In this document: piece after piece, positions 24,448 to 33,561 of the stretch
Layout: each line of letters begins with the position of its first letter
Position numbering within the stretch: the first letter of the stretch is position 1
Assembly (NCBI GenBank): GCA_045531905.1
Contig: JAZSEY010000018.1
Coordinates: forward strand, 6,981-70,980
Direction: 5' to 3'
Source: RGIG6919 sp045531905
GTDB taxonomy: Bacteria > Bacillota > Clostridia > Lachnospirales > Lachnospiraceae
Length of the DNA: 64,000 nt
The notes under the pieces: model-generated
What the model was told of the DNA's origin: nothing
Seen by the model: only the letters and a program-made list of their open reading frames with translations
Databases searched by the model: none
Position numbers and translations under genes: made by a program

Positions 24448-26946
24448 CTACTGTAGCATTGCATCTCGAATTGCTTTTGCTTCTTGCAATGTTGCTTCAT
24501 ATAACTTCATAACTTCTTGATAGTTATCCTTTATATATCCCAAATCTTCATCGGAACCATTAAGATACGCTTTCCCTCGTTTTTCCATCTCTGCTGCCAT
24601 ATTAGAGAGTTTTACACCACCGATGTTCAACGAGGTTGATTTTACAGAATGCATAAATGTAACAAAATCTGACCATTTCTCAGCAGTAAAACTATCCTCA
24701 ATTTGACGTCTCTTTTCCTCACCGTATTCACAATAGACATCCAGGAATGATATATACATATCCTGACTTTGTGCACTATATTTCATTCCTACATTCTGGT
24801 CGATATACTCATTAATTGTATTTTCGTTTTGCTGCTCTTTCTTCTTTTCCTTCAACTGCTTAATCTGTCTAATCTTTTTATCCGGAATGTATTTTTTCAG
24901 AACATGTTCCAGTTTTCTAATCTCTACCGGCTTACTTAAGTAATCATCGAAGCCCTTCGATAAATACATTTCCTTTACACCTACAATTGCATTCGCCGTC
25001 AAGGCAACGATTGTAGTATCCTTTTTCAAATCTTTTTCAATTATCTTTTCTAAGGTCTCAATACCATTCATTTCCGGCATCATATGATCTAAGAATACAA
25101 TATCAAAGGTTTTCATAATCATATGCTCGATACACTCAGCACCACTTTCGCAAATGGTAATCTGCGCTTCTGTTGACTTTAATAAACCTTCCATAACCAT
25201 CAGGTTCATCTTATGATCATCCACTATCAGAATTTGAGCGTCCGGTGCGACAAATGTTTCTAAATACTCAGATTCATTCTCCTTCTCATATTGAGCCTTA
25301 AACTCACCAATCTTTTGATGATTGATAATCTTTTGTGGTATTGATACCGTGAATTCCGTTCCCTCACCATACACACTGGATACCTGAATATTGCCACCCA
25401 TATACTTAATCAATCTATGCACAATGGCTAAACCAAGTCCGGTACCTTCAATATCTCTATTCTTATGCAAATCAATTCTTTCAAAATCAAGAAACAGTTT
25501 TTCAATATTCTCTTCCTTAATTCCAATTCCTGTATCTTTTACCTTGATATTTAAATCCAGATTATCACCTGACACCGTTCCATCCATAACCAATGTAACA
25601 GTTCCCTGCTTTGTATATTTTACAGCATTGTTTAACAGATTTATCATAATCTGACGAATTTTACTTTCATCACCATACAGTTCACACGGCAAATTCTCAT
25701 CTACTTCAAACTTCAATTCCAACTTTTTCTCTTCAGTCATTGGCTGAATCATATTGATTACATCATTTGCCAAACTGCTAATCTGATAATTGTAATTCTG
25801 TATCTCTACTCTTCCTGCCTCAATCTTGGAGAAATCCAAAATGCCATTGATAATCTCCAACAAATTCTCGCTGGCATGTTTAATATTTTGAGCATAGGTG
25901 CGGATATTCTCATCTGAACTCTCTCGCAACACCATTTCATTCATACCCATAATACCATGAATAGGCGTTCTAATCTCATGAGACATATTAGCAAGGAACT
26001 GGCTTTTTGCACGGTTAGCATTTTCCGCTTCTTCCTTAGCCTCTCTAAGCTCATCACTTTCCTTTGCTTTTTCGGAAGTGATAATAAGATAAGTCGCACC
26101 GATAATAAACAGCAGCAACAACAAACCAAACACCCACAATACAAGAGTGGTGATATAAGTAATACCCTCTGACAATGCACTCTCTGGAACCACGCCTACA
26201 GCATAGATATCATACTGTGAAACCTCGGACACGAAAAGAAAGTATCTGTCACGACCGGTTTTTACAAAAGTACTTGCTGCCGTAGATACTGTCATTTTTT
26301 CCTTGATATCAGCAAAGCCCTTCATTACATCTTTAGAAGTCAAAAATGATTCATCGTAAGCATCATCATTAAATGGGACCATAACCTCATAGAATGTATC
26401 CGCCCATAGAATCTTTCCTTTTTTATCATAACAATCCATACCAAAGGTATCAGTCAAAATGCTTTCGTCATATATTTTATAAAGCACATATTTTACATTT
26501 TCATCGTGATAGACAGGCACAGAAAACATAACACCATTTCCTTCTGAATAACAAATAGCCTGTGCACCACGGAAGGAGTTTCTGATACCTTCATATTGAG
26601 TCATGTCGATTGGGGGACCTAATAACGGTTCGCCATCCAAGGTCAGCACACCTACGGAAATACCTTCTTGTTCTACCTTAACTGTCTGAAGAACCTTATC
26701 CGGATGAGCTACGTTATTTTGTAGTGCACTAGAAATATTATTCAACTGCACGAATTGAATCTGAATAATCTGCTCCATCTGTTGAGCAATATTGCTTGCC
26801 TGCTCTGTCACCTGACTTTCAATATGCTTTGTAAGAAGCTGATTCATTTTCATGCCTAATAAGCCACCCACAACAAGCATGATGGCAATTAAAATTCCAA
26901 CCCATAAAGTCGTTCTTATATTAATTATCTGCTTCTTATTCTTCAT
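24448..26946 (-). CDS. Hybrid sensor histidine kinase with receiver and Hpt domains
   Basis: 832 residues. Membrane segments at about 12-32 and 270-292 flank an outer sensor domain of about 235 residues. HisKA contains His323 in ANMSHEIRTP, and HATPase shows N box MINLLNNAVKY and G boxes DTGIGI and GTGLGLAIV. The receiver domain has Asp620 in FLDHMMPEMNG, and a C-terminal Hpt domain has His766 in FMHSVKSTSLNIGG. The domains make a complete internal phosphorelay; the final acceptor may be the receiver of the adjacent HD-GYP protein, as no DNA-binding regulator is in the operon. The gene overlaps the upstream BMP gene by 11 bases. Confidence 0.93.
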   Translation of the reverse strand: MKNKKQIINIRTTLWVGILIAIMLVVGGLLGMKMNQLLTKHIESQVTEQASNIAQQMEQIIQIQFVQLNNISSALQNNVAHPDKVLQTVKVEQEGISVGVLTLDGEPLLGPPIDMTQYEGIRNSFRGAQAICYSEGNGVMFSVPVYHDENVKYVLYKIYDESILTDTFGMDCYDKKGKILWADTFYEVMVPFNDDAYDESFLTSKDVMKGFADIKEKMTVSTAASTFVKTGRDRYFLFVSEVSQYDIYAVGVVPESALSEGITYITTLVLWVFGLLLLLFIIGATYLIITSEKAKESDELREAKEEAENANRAKSQFLANMSHEIRTPIHGIMGMNEMVLRESSDENIRTYAQNIKHASENLLEIINGILDFSKIEAGRVEIQNYNYQISSLANDVINMIQPMTEEKKLELKFEVDENLPCELYGDESKIRQIMINLLNNAVKYTKQGTVTLVMDGTVSGDNLDLNIKVKDTGIGIKEENIEKLFLDFERIDLHKNRDIEGTGLGLAIVHRLIKYMGGNIQVSSVYGEGTEFTVSIPQKIINHQKIGEFKAQYEKENESEYLETFVAPDAQILIVDDHKMNLMVMEGLLKSTEAQITICESGAECIEHMIMKTFDIVFLDHMMPEMNGIETLEKIIEKDLKKDTTIVALTANAIVGVKEMYLSKGFDDYLSKPVEIRKLEHVLKKYIPDKKIRQIKQLKEKKKEQQNENTINEYIDQNVGMKYSAQSQDMYISFLDVYCEYGEEKRRQIEDSFTAEKWSDFVTFMHSVKSTSLNIGGVKLSNMAAEMEKRGKAYLNGSDEDLGYIKDNYQEVMKLYEATLQEAKAIRDAMLQ

Positions 26947-28036
26947 AGAACTTCACGCCCTTTACATACCAATCCATTTCTCGCATCAGTATTTCATCGC
27001 TAATGGTTTCACCTTCGTCACAACGAAGGTCACCTGTATTATCGTAAATCACATCAGTAAAAACATCATATCCACTGATGATTTTCTGCTTTGCACTTTC
27101 TACTGCTTTCAAACTTTCCTGTGACACAACATCCGAAATCTCTGTTAAGCCAATTGTGTCCTTTTCCAAACCAAACCAATAAGTATTTACTATATCAGAT
27201 TTCCCCCGCATGTAGTCTAAAACCAATTCCCGATATGTATCATACCAGTTAAATACCACTGCTGTTAAATACTTTTCTGATACTCCTTCTAAAGCTTCAT
27301 GATAGCCTATAGAATAAATATCGTTTTTCTCAGCAATCTCCACAACATTCGGCTGGTTCTGATGATATGTAATCACATCTACATTTTCATTATCAATCAA
27401 CGCCTGTGCTAATCGTTTTTCTTCCTCAGAATCATCCCAGGAATTGCTCCACGCCACTACCACATCTGCCTGCGGGTTTACCGACTGCACCCCTAAGGTA
27501 AATGCATTGATACCTCGATTTACTTCGCTATTTGGCATAGCCGCTACATAACCAATATGATTTGTCTCGGTCTGCATACCCGCCAAAATTCCAGATAAAT
27601 ATCTCGCCTGATAGCCTCTTGCAAAATAACAATTCAGATTACCACCATAATAATCAAAGGACTCTGAGTAAAAGGTAATGCCCTTATACTCTTTCACAAG
27701 GTCCTGCACCTCTCCTGCATATCCATAGCTTGACAAAATGATGATATTCACATTTTCCTCTGCCAACTGACGAATCGCCGTTTCACACTGGTCGGCATTT
27801 TCCTGAATCTCTTCTTTCACAATGAGGTCTATATCCAACTCATCACAGACTTTTTGGATGCCATCATAATGCAAACCGTTCCAGCCATGTTCTGTAATGC
27901 TTCCCGACATCACAAATCCAATTTTTAATTTCTTCTCTTTTTCTTGTCCCGAAAATGCTATGATGCAAACAATTGCAACCATAACCAACAGTGCCGCTAA
28001 AAGCAACAGTCTGCTTATTAGTTTATTATTGTTCAT
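26936..28036 (-). CDS. BMP-family nucleoside-binding protein, copy 1
   Basis: A 366-residue periplasmic-binding-type protein of the BMP/PnrA family, which usually binds purine nucleosides for ABC import. One hydrophobic N-terminal segment (residues 7-28) is followed by KIGFVMSGSITEHGWN, and the family core VNRGINAFTLGVQSVNPQ is present. No canonical lipobox occurs: the only Cys in the segment follows IV and not G, A or S, so it may be membrane-anchored. There are no permease or ATPase genes nearby. It overlaps both the upstream paralogue and the downstream kinase by 11 bases, which suggests a sensing role over transport. Confidence 0.85.
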   Translation of the reverse strand: MNNNKLISRLLLLAALLVMVAIVCIIAFSGQEKEKKLKIGFVMSGSITEHGWNGLHYDGIQKVCDELDIDLIVKEEIQENADQCETAIRQLAEENVNIIILSSYGYAGEVQDLVKEYKGITFYSESFDYYGGNLNCYFARGYQARYLSGILAGMQTETNHIGYVAAMPNSEVNRGINAFTLGVQSVNPQADVVVAWSNSWDDSEEEKRLAQALIDNENVDVITYHQNQPNVVEIAEKNDIYSIGYHEALEGVSEKYLTAVVFNWYDTYRELVLDYMRGKSDIVNTYWFGLEKDTIGLTEISDVVSQESLKAVESAKQKIISGYDVFTDVIYDNTGDLRCDEGETISDEILMREMDWYVKGVKFYEE

Positions 28037-29123
28037 AAATACAAATTCCCTTTACATACCAATTGAAGTCATTTAACATCGCCTCATCAGGCATGTTCTC
28101 ACCGTCTCCTATTCTTATTTTGCCATTCACATCATACACAGGGCCATAGAACACGTCAAATGCACCTGAATTCAACAACTCTTTCTTTTCTTCTACAATT
28201 TTATCAATACCACTTTTTACATTCTTAGTCAAAGGTGCCAATTCAATCAGACCTGACTCATAATCCTCCCAGTAGTTTCCGGAATGATATTTACCCTGTA
28301 AAAACTCTACAATCTGTGGACCATAGAACTCTTCCCAATTCCATGTTGCAGCTGTCAAAAAACTATTCGGATAATACTCACTGTTATCCATATTATATCC
28401 TATGGACCAAACTCCATTTTTCTCTGCAACATCCAAAGGAGCTACACTGTCACAATGCATCGCAACAACATCTACACCACATTCATCTATCAAGGTTTGC
28501 GTCTTCTTTGCATTTATGTCGTAATCTGTCCATGACTCACTCCAAATCACATGAACCGTAGCATCCGGATTCACAGATTGTACACCTAGGGTAAATGCAT
28601 TAATTCCTCTGTTTACCTCAGAAATCGGATAGGCCGCAACATAACCAATCGCATCTGTCTCTGTCTGCAAACCCGCTACCACACCACACAAATATCGAAT
28701 CTGATACATTCTTCCAAAATATGTAGTAATGTTATCGCCAACCTCTGTTCCTGTGGCATGTAAGAACACAATGTCCGGATTGTCTTCGGCAACCTGAATA
28801 ATCCACTCTCCATAATCAAAGGAATTGCATATGATTATTTTACAGCCACTATCTATCATTGTCTGCATTGTGGTTTTGCAACTCTCATCAAAAGGCACAT
28901 TTTCCTTATACATTATTTTCAGATTTAATAATTCTTCACACTTGGATATGCCTTCATAGTGGGATTGTCCCCAACCCTTGTCATCAATTTCACCATTGTA
29001 TACAACTCCAATCTTTGTGACTTGATTTGTATATTCCGTATCTGTCTTCTTGCCATCCATCAACAGTATACCAATAATAATGATAACAAGTATGCTAATA
29101 GCCAAGATAACCAATTTTTTCAT
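28026..29123 (-). CDS. BMP-family nucleoside-binding protein, copy 2
   Basis: A 365-residue paralogue of the next gene, sharing the stretch NRGINAFTLGVQSVNP and the same domain layout, which points to tandem duplication followed by divergence. The N-terminal hydrophobic segment (about residues 3-22) has no Cys lipobox. The mature part begins TKIGVVYNGEIDDKGWGQSHYEG. Known family ligands are nucleosides; the ligand here is not known. AAGGGG precedes ATG 29123. The tandem pair directly upstream of a hybrid kinase suggests ligand-loaded presentation to its sensor domain. Confidence 0.85.
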   Translation of the reverse strand: MKKLVILAISILVIIIIGILLMDGKKTDTEYTNQVTKIGVVYNGEIDDKGWGQSHYEGISKCEELLNLKIMYKENVPFDESCKTTMQTMIDSGCKIIICNSFDYGEWIIQVAEDNPDIVFLHATGTEVGDNITTYFGRMYQIRYLCGVVAGLQTETDAIGYVAAYPISEVNRGINAFTLGVQSVNPDATVHVIWSESWTDYDINAKKTQTLIDECGVDVVAMHCDSVAPLDVAEKNGVWSIGYNMDNSEYYPNSFLTAATWNWEEFYGPQIVEFLQGKYHSGNYWEDYESGLIELAPLTKNVKSGIDKIVEEKKELLNSGAFDVFYGPVYDVNGKIRIGDGENMPDEAMLNDFNWYVKGICIYEQ

Positions 29124-29142
29124 TGTTATATCCCCTTGTCCT

Positions 29143-30321
29143 TTATACTCTACTTAAATACACCATCGTAATATCATCTGCCTGCTCCTCCTCGCCGGCA
29201 AACGCATCCACTGCATCATACATGCCTGCAACAAACTGTTCTACATCGCCAACCACCTTCAGGTTTGCATTTAGCGAATGCAATAAACGATCATCACCAA
29301 ACAATTCCTTTTCAGGATTCAAGGCCTCCGTCACACCATCTGTATATAAGAAAATGCTCTCACCCGGTTCCAGGGTAAGAGATTGTTCTCTATATGGAAT
29401 ATCCTCCATCATGCCAAGAACCAGATTTGCTTTTGCTGAGACCATAGCAAATGTGCCATCCTTGCTGCACACACACGGTAAATTATGTCCAGCATTTACA
29501 AAACGCACTTCATTGGAAACAAGGTCCAACACACAGACAAAGGCTGTGACAAACATGCCTTCCTCATTTTTATAACACAACTGATTATTGGCACGGGAAA
29601 CTACCTCTGCCAAAGGCAGTCCTAACGTTGCATAGTTCTTGATATGTGTCTTTGCCATACTCATAAATAACGCAGCCGGAACACCTTTTCCAGATACGTC
29701 AGCAATCAAAAAACAAAGATGTGTATCATCAATCATAAACATATCATAAAAATCGCCGCCCACTTCCTTCGCAGGACGCATGGCCGCCGTCAATTTCACG
29801 TGTTCTAACTGATTAAAACTGGTAAAATCATTTTCCAAGCAACCAGCTTGAATTCTTGTAGCAACCGCAAGCTCAGATTTCATACGCTCTCGCTCTGTTA
29901 CAAGCTTTGTGGTCTTGGTATATAACATATTCATAAAAGAACCATAAATCTTACGATTCACCGATGCCAATTCCTCAAACAACGCCTTTGAAATGTTGGC
30001 ACAACGCACATAATCCAAAGCCCGTACTGTTGCACCACGCTTATCATCATTAATCAAGCCCAACTCACCAATAAAGTCCCCCGCATACAGCACATTAATG
30101 CGATTTCCTTCACTGCTCAGAACATCTGTGGTCCCCTCTAAAATGATGTACATACCATCATCGCTATCTGCTCCACAGGTAACAATATCTTCTCCTTTTT
30201 CAAAAGAAATCTCTTCCATTGCTTCTAATAACACTTTAGCGCCTTCAGGAAGTTCTCCTGACTCAGGCAATTTGAAAAATTCCTGTATTGTTGGTATATT
30301 TCTTAATACATCTACATTCAT
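29143..30321 (-). CDS. Cyclic-nucleotide-binding PP2C phosphatase (RsbU-like)
   Basis: 392 residues. The N-terminal domain (about 20-130) is a cNMP-binding fold with the phosphate-binding cassette GDFIGELGLINDDKRGATVRA, close to the consensus FGE(L)ALL-x-RAA pattern, so nucleotide binding is plausible. A linker helix leads to a SpoIIE-type PP2C domain (about 165-390) with AKEVGGDFYDMF, ADVSGKGVPAALFM and ADDITMVYL, the metal-binding Asp residues. The likely substrate is the phosphorylated STAS protein at 19121-19423. The fusion would make a partner switch answer to cAMP or cGMP. AGGAGG stands 6 bases before ATG. Confidence 0.9.
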   Translation of the reverse strand: MNVDVLRNIPTIQEFFKLPESGELPEGAKVLLEAMEEISFEKGEDIVTCGADSDDGMYIILEGTTDVLSSEGNRINVLYAGDFIGELGLINDDKRGATVRALDYVRCANISKALFEELASVNRKIYGSFMNMLYTKTTKLVTERERMKSELAVATRIQAGCLENDFTSFNQLEHVKLTAAMRPAKEVGGDFYDMFMIDDTHLCFLIADVSGKGVPAALFMSMAKTHIKNYATLGLPLAEVVSRANNQLCYKNEEGMFVTAFVCVLDLVSNEVRFVNAGHNLPCVCSKDGTFAMVSAKANLVLGMMEDIPYREQSLTLEPGESIFLYTDGVTEALNPEKELFGDDRLLHSLNANLKVVGDVEQFVAGMYDAVDAFAGEEEQADDITMVYLSRV

Positions 30322-30337
30322 AGTGGACCTCCTATGA

Positions 30338-31405
30338 CTACTCTTTCCAATAAATTGTCGTATCTTCTGTTATCGGAGTTGAAAAATCAAAATCCCATGA
30401 ACCACTCGCACTTGGAGACAACGCTGGCACAGACACAGTCTCACCACTCACAACCTCCTGTATCCCAAACACTGCGCCATTGTACATGAAGGTTACTGTA
30501 AATGATGCTGCTTCAGTGGTTTCTTCCTCCGTTGAAGTCTCTTCAGTTGAAGTTTCCTCGGTTGAAACTATCTCTGTTGATACTTCCTCTGTCGTCTCTT
30601 CCTCAGATGTTTCTTCTGTTGACTCTTCTTCCGAGGTAGTATCATCTTCTAATAAATCTTTCAATTCATCAAGGGTTATTTCTAATTCTGTACCATTTTC
30701 TACAATCTCTATCAAAGTTCTAATCGTCTCTTTCGGTAAATCCTCATAGTTAATATCCACTACTTCTCCCACATAATCTGTGGTCTTGTCATCCTGATAG
30801 ATAATAACCTCTTTTCCGCCTTCCACAAACACCTCTTCCTCAGAAACCTGATTACCGGTTGTAACCAGCTGAGTGGATACTTTTCCTTTAAATACAGACA
30901 CCCTTGTGTACAGTACACCGTTCTCATCATAATATGTATCTGCTCTAAAAATAGTGCCTCGAACTGACATTGTCGAGTTTGGTGTATTCACCTCGTAAGC
31001 CGCGTTATCAGCTAATGGATTCTGTATCTCATTGGTAATAGCACCATCCTCAAGTACAATCGTAGTCTTTCCACTTTCTGCACTTCCTGCTGCCTCTACT
31101 CGAATCTTAGTATTCTCTTCCATATACAGATACTTATCATCATCTACCTTTAATGTAGCTTTTGATTTTGCCTGAGATTCTACCTGGTCTCCGGAATTCA
31201 ACACCATATTGGCATAAGCCTCCATGCCGTCACCTGCACCTTTGCTAACAAGGACTTTTCCCTCAGTCTCAAAGACCTTGATGACACGATATGCCTTATC
31301 TTTTCCCAAAGCAATTGCCAGCACAACGCCAACTACAACCACCGCTGCAACACTCACTGTTATAAGTATTTTTTTATTCTTTAAAATCTCCATATTATCC
31401 CCCAT
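30338..31405 (-). CDS. FecR-domain membrane-anchored protein with acidic stalk
   Basis: 355 residues. A membrane segment at about 11-33 is followed by a FecR-like domain (about 60-190; LEDGAITNEIQNP, YEVNTPNSTMSVRGTIF). A linker very rich in Thr, Ser and Glu (about 255-300, repeats of STEET) and a C-terminal domain like the InlB/Flg_new beta repeats (FTVTFMYNGAVFG) come next. FecR domains outside Gram-negative iron uptake are often found near CHASE2 sensors; here the operon also encodes one. The stop of the upstream gene overlaps the start (TAATG). ATG 31393 is an alternative start. Confidence 0.8.
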   Translation of the reverse strand: MGDNMEILKNKKILITVSVAAVVVVGVVLAIALGKDKAYRVIKVFETEGKVLVSKGAGDGMEAYANMVLNSGDQVESQAKSKATLKVDDDKYLYMEENTKIRVEAAGSAESGKTTIVLEDGAITNEIQNPLADNAAYEVNTPNSTMSVRGTIFRADTYYDENGVLYTRVSVFKGKVSTQLVTTGNQVSEEEVFVEGGKEVIIYQDDKTTDYVGEVVDINYEDLPKETIRTLIEIVENGTELEITLDELKDLLEDDTTSEEESTEETSEEETTEEVSTEIVSTEETSTEETSTEEETTEAASFTVTFMYNGAVFGIQEVVSGETVSVPALSPSASGSWDFDFSTPITEDTTIYWKE

Positions 31406-33318
31406 TACTCAGACACCTTTTCAAAGGTGTACTCTCCTTCTGTATTGACATAGAACTGAATACCTCCGGCATAATTGGTACTATCTCCAGATACCTTCCA
31501 GGTACCTTCATCCAACGTGTATGCCTGATTTTTGTATAATTTTAAACTTTCACCAGGGGCAATTTTGTTGGACTCCATCCACTCCGTAGCGATAACCAAT
31601 CTTCGAACTGCCTTGTTGCCGGCAAGGTCTTCAGCAGAAATCGTATACACCTCAATACCTCTGTTGGACTTCAGTTTAAAAGCAACCTTTGTGCCATCCA
31701 ATTCTACATCCTTGCCATTCAGAGTAACCTTATATAAATTCTCATCCTCCACAGTTACCTGATGACTCTCAGCATAATAGGTCTTATTATGGGTGGCATT
31801 TGTAAACTTTGGTTGTTTCTTATCTAATAAAATCTCTTCCAGAGCAATGGCACCTGTCTTTTCACCAGTACTCTTTTTCTTCAAATAAATCTTACCCGAA
31901 GCAATTGACTTCTGATACTTTATTTCATCAGCATAATCGCCATCTAAAGACTTCGAAATCAAATACCCCTTTGCCGGTTTAATCACCACGTCTGTGGTAA
32001 AGAAATTGTTCTTACCTTCTGTGCCTTTAATGATATATGGATTCTCCGGAGCAGGTAAATATGTAATGGCAAATTCCGTTGTGGCTTTTACTTCCTTGTA
32101 TGTATCATTTTCTGCAAAAGTAGCACGTGCCACATAATCACCTACGGCACTTGGTTTTTCCTTGGAATAAGTGTCGTCCGCTGCACCTTTTTCTTTGTAT
32201 TCTACGGTCACCTTATCAGTACCATTGGTGTCAGATGTAACAGTAGACGAAATCTCACCACCATAATATATATCTGATACTTTTACGCTACCGGTACCAT
32301 CTGCCTTTCCAACACTAAAGGTCGCATTCATTGTCTTTTCATCAAACACATCACCAGAACTGGTACACACCTTAATGGTAGCACTGTTCGAATAGGCACC
32401 AACCTTTAACTTTGTTTTAGGTGTCACCGATATAGTGGCAGTACTACCTGCTGTTAATAGCATAGCTTCCATATTTTCAATGGTTACACCATCCATAGTT
32501 ACATCAAAATTTGTAAAAATATCTCCACTGGCCGGGAAGCCTAAATAAACATCAGCCACACCCGTATTGCTAATGGTATAGTTCTTTGCCGCAACTGCAT
32601 CATAACCATATTCCACTGCATCAAAGGCAACTGTGTCATCTGGAACAGTACATTTGTAAATGTCCGCCAAAGTCAATGCCTCAAACTCCACCTTTGGAAT
32701 CTCATAGTAAATACCATCGCAAAGAACCTTAGTAACAATGGCAGTTGTCCGGTTATCGATTCTTACACCATCATTGATAGACAACACAACCGACGAAGGC
32801 AACGTTGTATTACCTAAAATCGACAATCCATTGGTTATGTTGATTGTGCTTGTTGTACTAGGATTCAATGCTGATGTATCCAGTACAAAATTAGTTACCT
32901 GGAAGTTGCCATTTACAGTAACGCTTCCCGCGGTGACAGATTGCAAATCCAAATGACCAAATGTTGCACCATTCTCAATAGTTAAACTTTTACAGCCTGC
33001 GGCAATACCTCCATCTATGTAACCACTGGTTGTAACTTTTAATCCTTCCATTCCAAAGCCGCTGCTAATGGTTCCTTTATTATTCACTCTTCCACCTGCA
33101 TCGCCTAATGGGTCCTTAGACTGAATCGTTCCTGAAACAGTAACACCTTCTTCAATCACTAACTCACCACCACTGGTTATTTCATAATCTTCCGTAGAGT
33201 CCGTGGTAAGACTCTCCGAAGAACTAATCGTCACTGCAAAAGCTGTCAGGGGCATAAGCTGTACTACCAGCAATATAGTCATTATAATTGCCAATAATCG
33301 CTTCATTCTTTGTTTCAT
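31405..33318 (-). CDS. Secreted surface protein of unknown function
   Basis: 637 residues with a clear signal peptide: MKQRMKRLL, a hydrophobic core, then TAFAVT, with likely cleavage after AFA. The first half carries beta-rich pseudo-repeats such as SLTIENGATFGHLDLQSVTAGSVTVNGNF; the second half has an MBG-like segment (VSVGKADGTGSVKVSDIYYGGE style) and a segment with VTVEDENLYKVTLNGKDVEL, similar to Ig-like repeats in other Lachnospiraceae surface proteins. No sortase motif is visible. GGGAGGG lies 7 bases before ATG 33318; an upstream in-frame extension has no ribosome site. It is the first gene of the 13-gene operon. Confidence 0.8.
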   Translation of the reverse strand: MKQRMKRLLAIIMTILLVVQLMPLTAFAVTISSSESLTTDSTEDYEITSGGELVIEEGVTVSGTIQSKDPLGDAGGRVNNKGTISSGFGMEGLKVTTSGYIDGGIAAGCKSLTIENGATFGHLDLQSVTAGSVTVNGNFQVTNFVLDTSALNPSTTSTINITNGLSILGNTTLPSSVVLSINDGVRIDNRTTAIVTKVLCDGIYYEIPKVEFEALTLADIYKCTVPDDTVAFDAVEYGYDAVAAKNYTISNTGVADVYLGFPASGDIFTNFDVTMDGVTIENMEAMLLTAGSTATISVTPKTKLKVGAYSNSATIKVCTSSGDVFDEKTMNATFSVGKADGTGSVKVSDIYYGGEISSTVTSDTNGTDKVTVEYKEKGAADDTYSKEKPSAVGDYVARATFAENDTYKEVKATTEFAITYLPAPENPYIIKGTEGKNNFFTTDVVIKPAKGYLISKSLDGDYADEIKYQKSIASGKIYLKKKSTGEKTGAIALEEILLDKKQPKFTNATHNKTYYAESHQVTVEDENLYKVTLNGKDVELDGTKVAFKLKSNRGIEVYTISAEDLAGNKAVRRLVIATEWMESNKIAPGESLKLYKNQAYTLDEGTWKVSGDSTNYAGGIQFYVNTEGEYTFEKVSE

Positions 33319-33336
33319 GATGTAACCCTCCCATAA

Positions 33337-33366
33337 TCTTATATTCAAAAGGATACTCGCTTTTGA
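33337..33366 (-). promoter_or_regulatory. Leader hairpin of the signalling operon
   Basis: On the minus strand GGTTACTC and GAGTATCC pair with one mismatch around AAAAGC, at about 33351-33372 just upstream of the ribosome site. It is a possible leader-RNA structure. I saw no complete riboswitch consensus. Confidence 0.3.
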
Positions 33367-33509
33367 GTAACCGTATTACGTTACACTATTTTGCATAAAA
33401 TATCAAGCATTTTTTGTGATTTTTTTTAATTTTATTTGATATCCAAAACTCTGTCAAGATAATAATGCAATGCAGTAAAACATTTTTCTCACCTAACAAA
33501 TGTGAAAGA

Positions 33510-33538
33510 TTGCATGAGCCAATTTCCTATGTTAAACT
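33510..33538 (+). promoter_or_regulatory. Promoter of the membrane protein/glycosyltransferase pair
   Basis: TTGCAT (33510-33515) and TAAACT (33533-33538) are spaced by 17 bases; AAAGGAGGG follows at about 33546-33554 before ATG 33562. Confidence 0.5.
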
Positions 33539-33561
33539 GACCTAAAAAAGGAGGGCAGACA

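Noticed and set aside
26936..29123. The BMP proteins as lipoproteins
   Set aside because: No [LVI]-[ASTVI]-[GAS]-C lipobox; the Cys in the first copy follows Val. They may be anchored by the uncleaved segment, which is not proven.
16712..33318. A pilus biogenesis cluster
   Set aside because: Only PilT is present; no pilin, PilB, PilC, PilM-Q or prepilin peptidase genes are in the window.
33318..33420. A c-di-GMP riboswitch upstream of the signalling operon
   Set aside because: There is a hairpin, but neither the GEMM-I nor the GEMM-II conserved positions could be placed. It is listed only as a weak leader hairpin.
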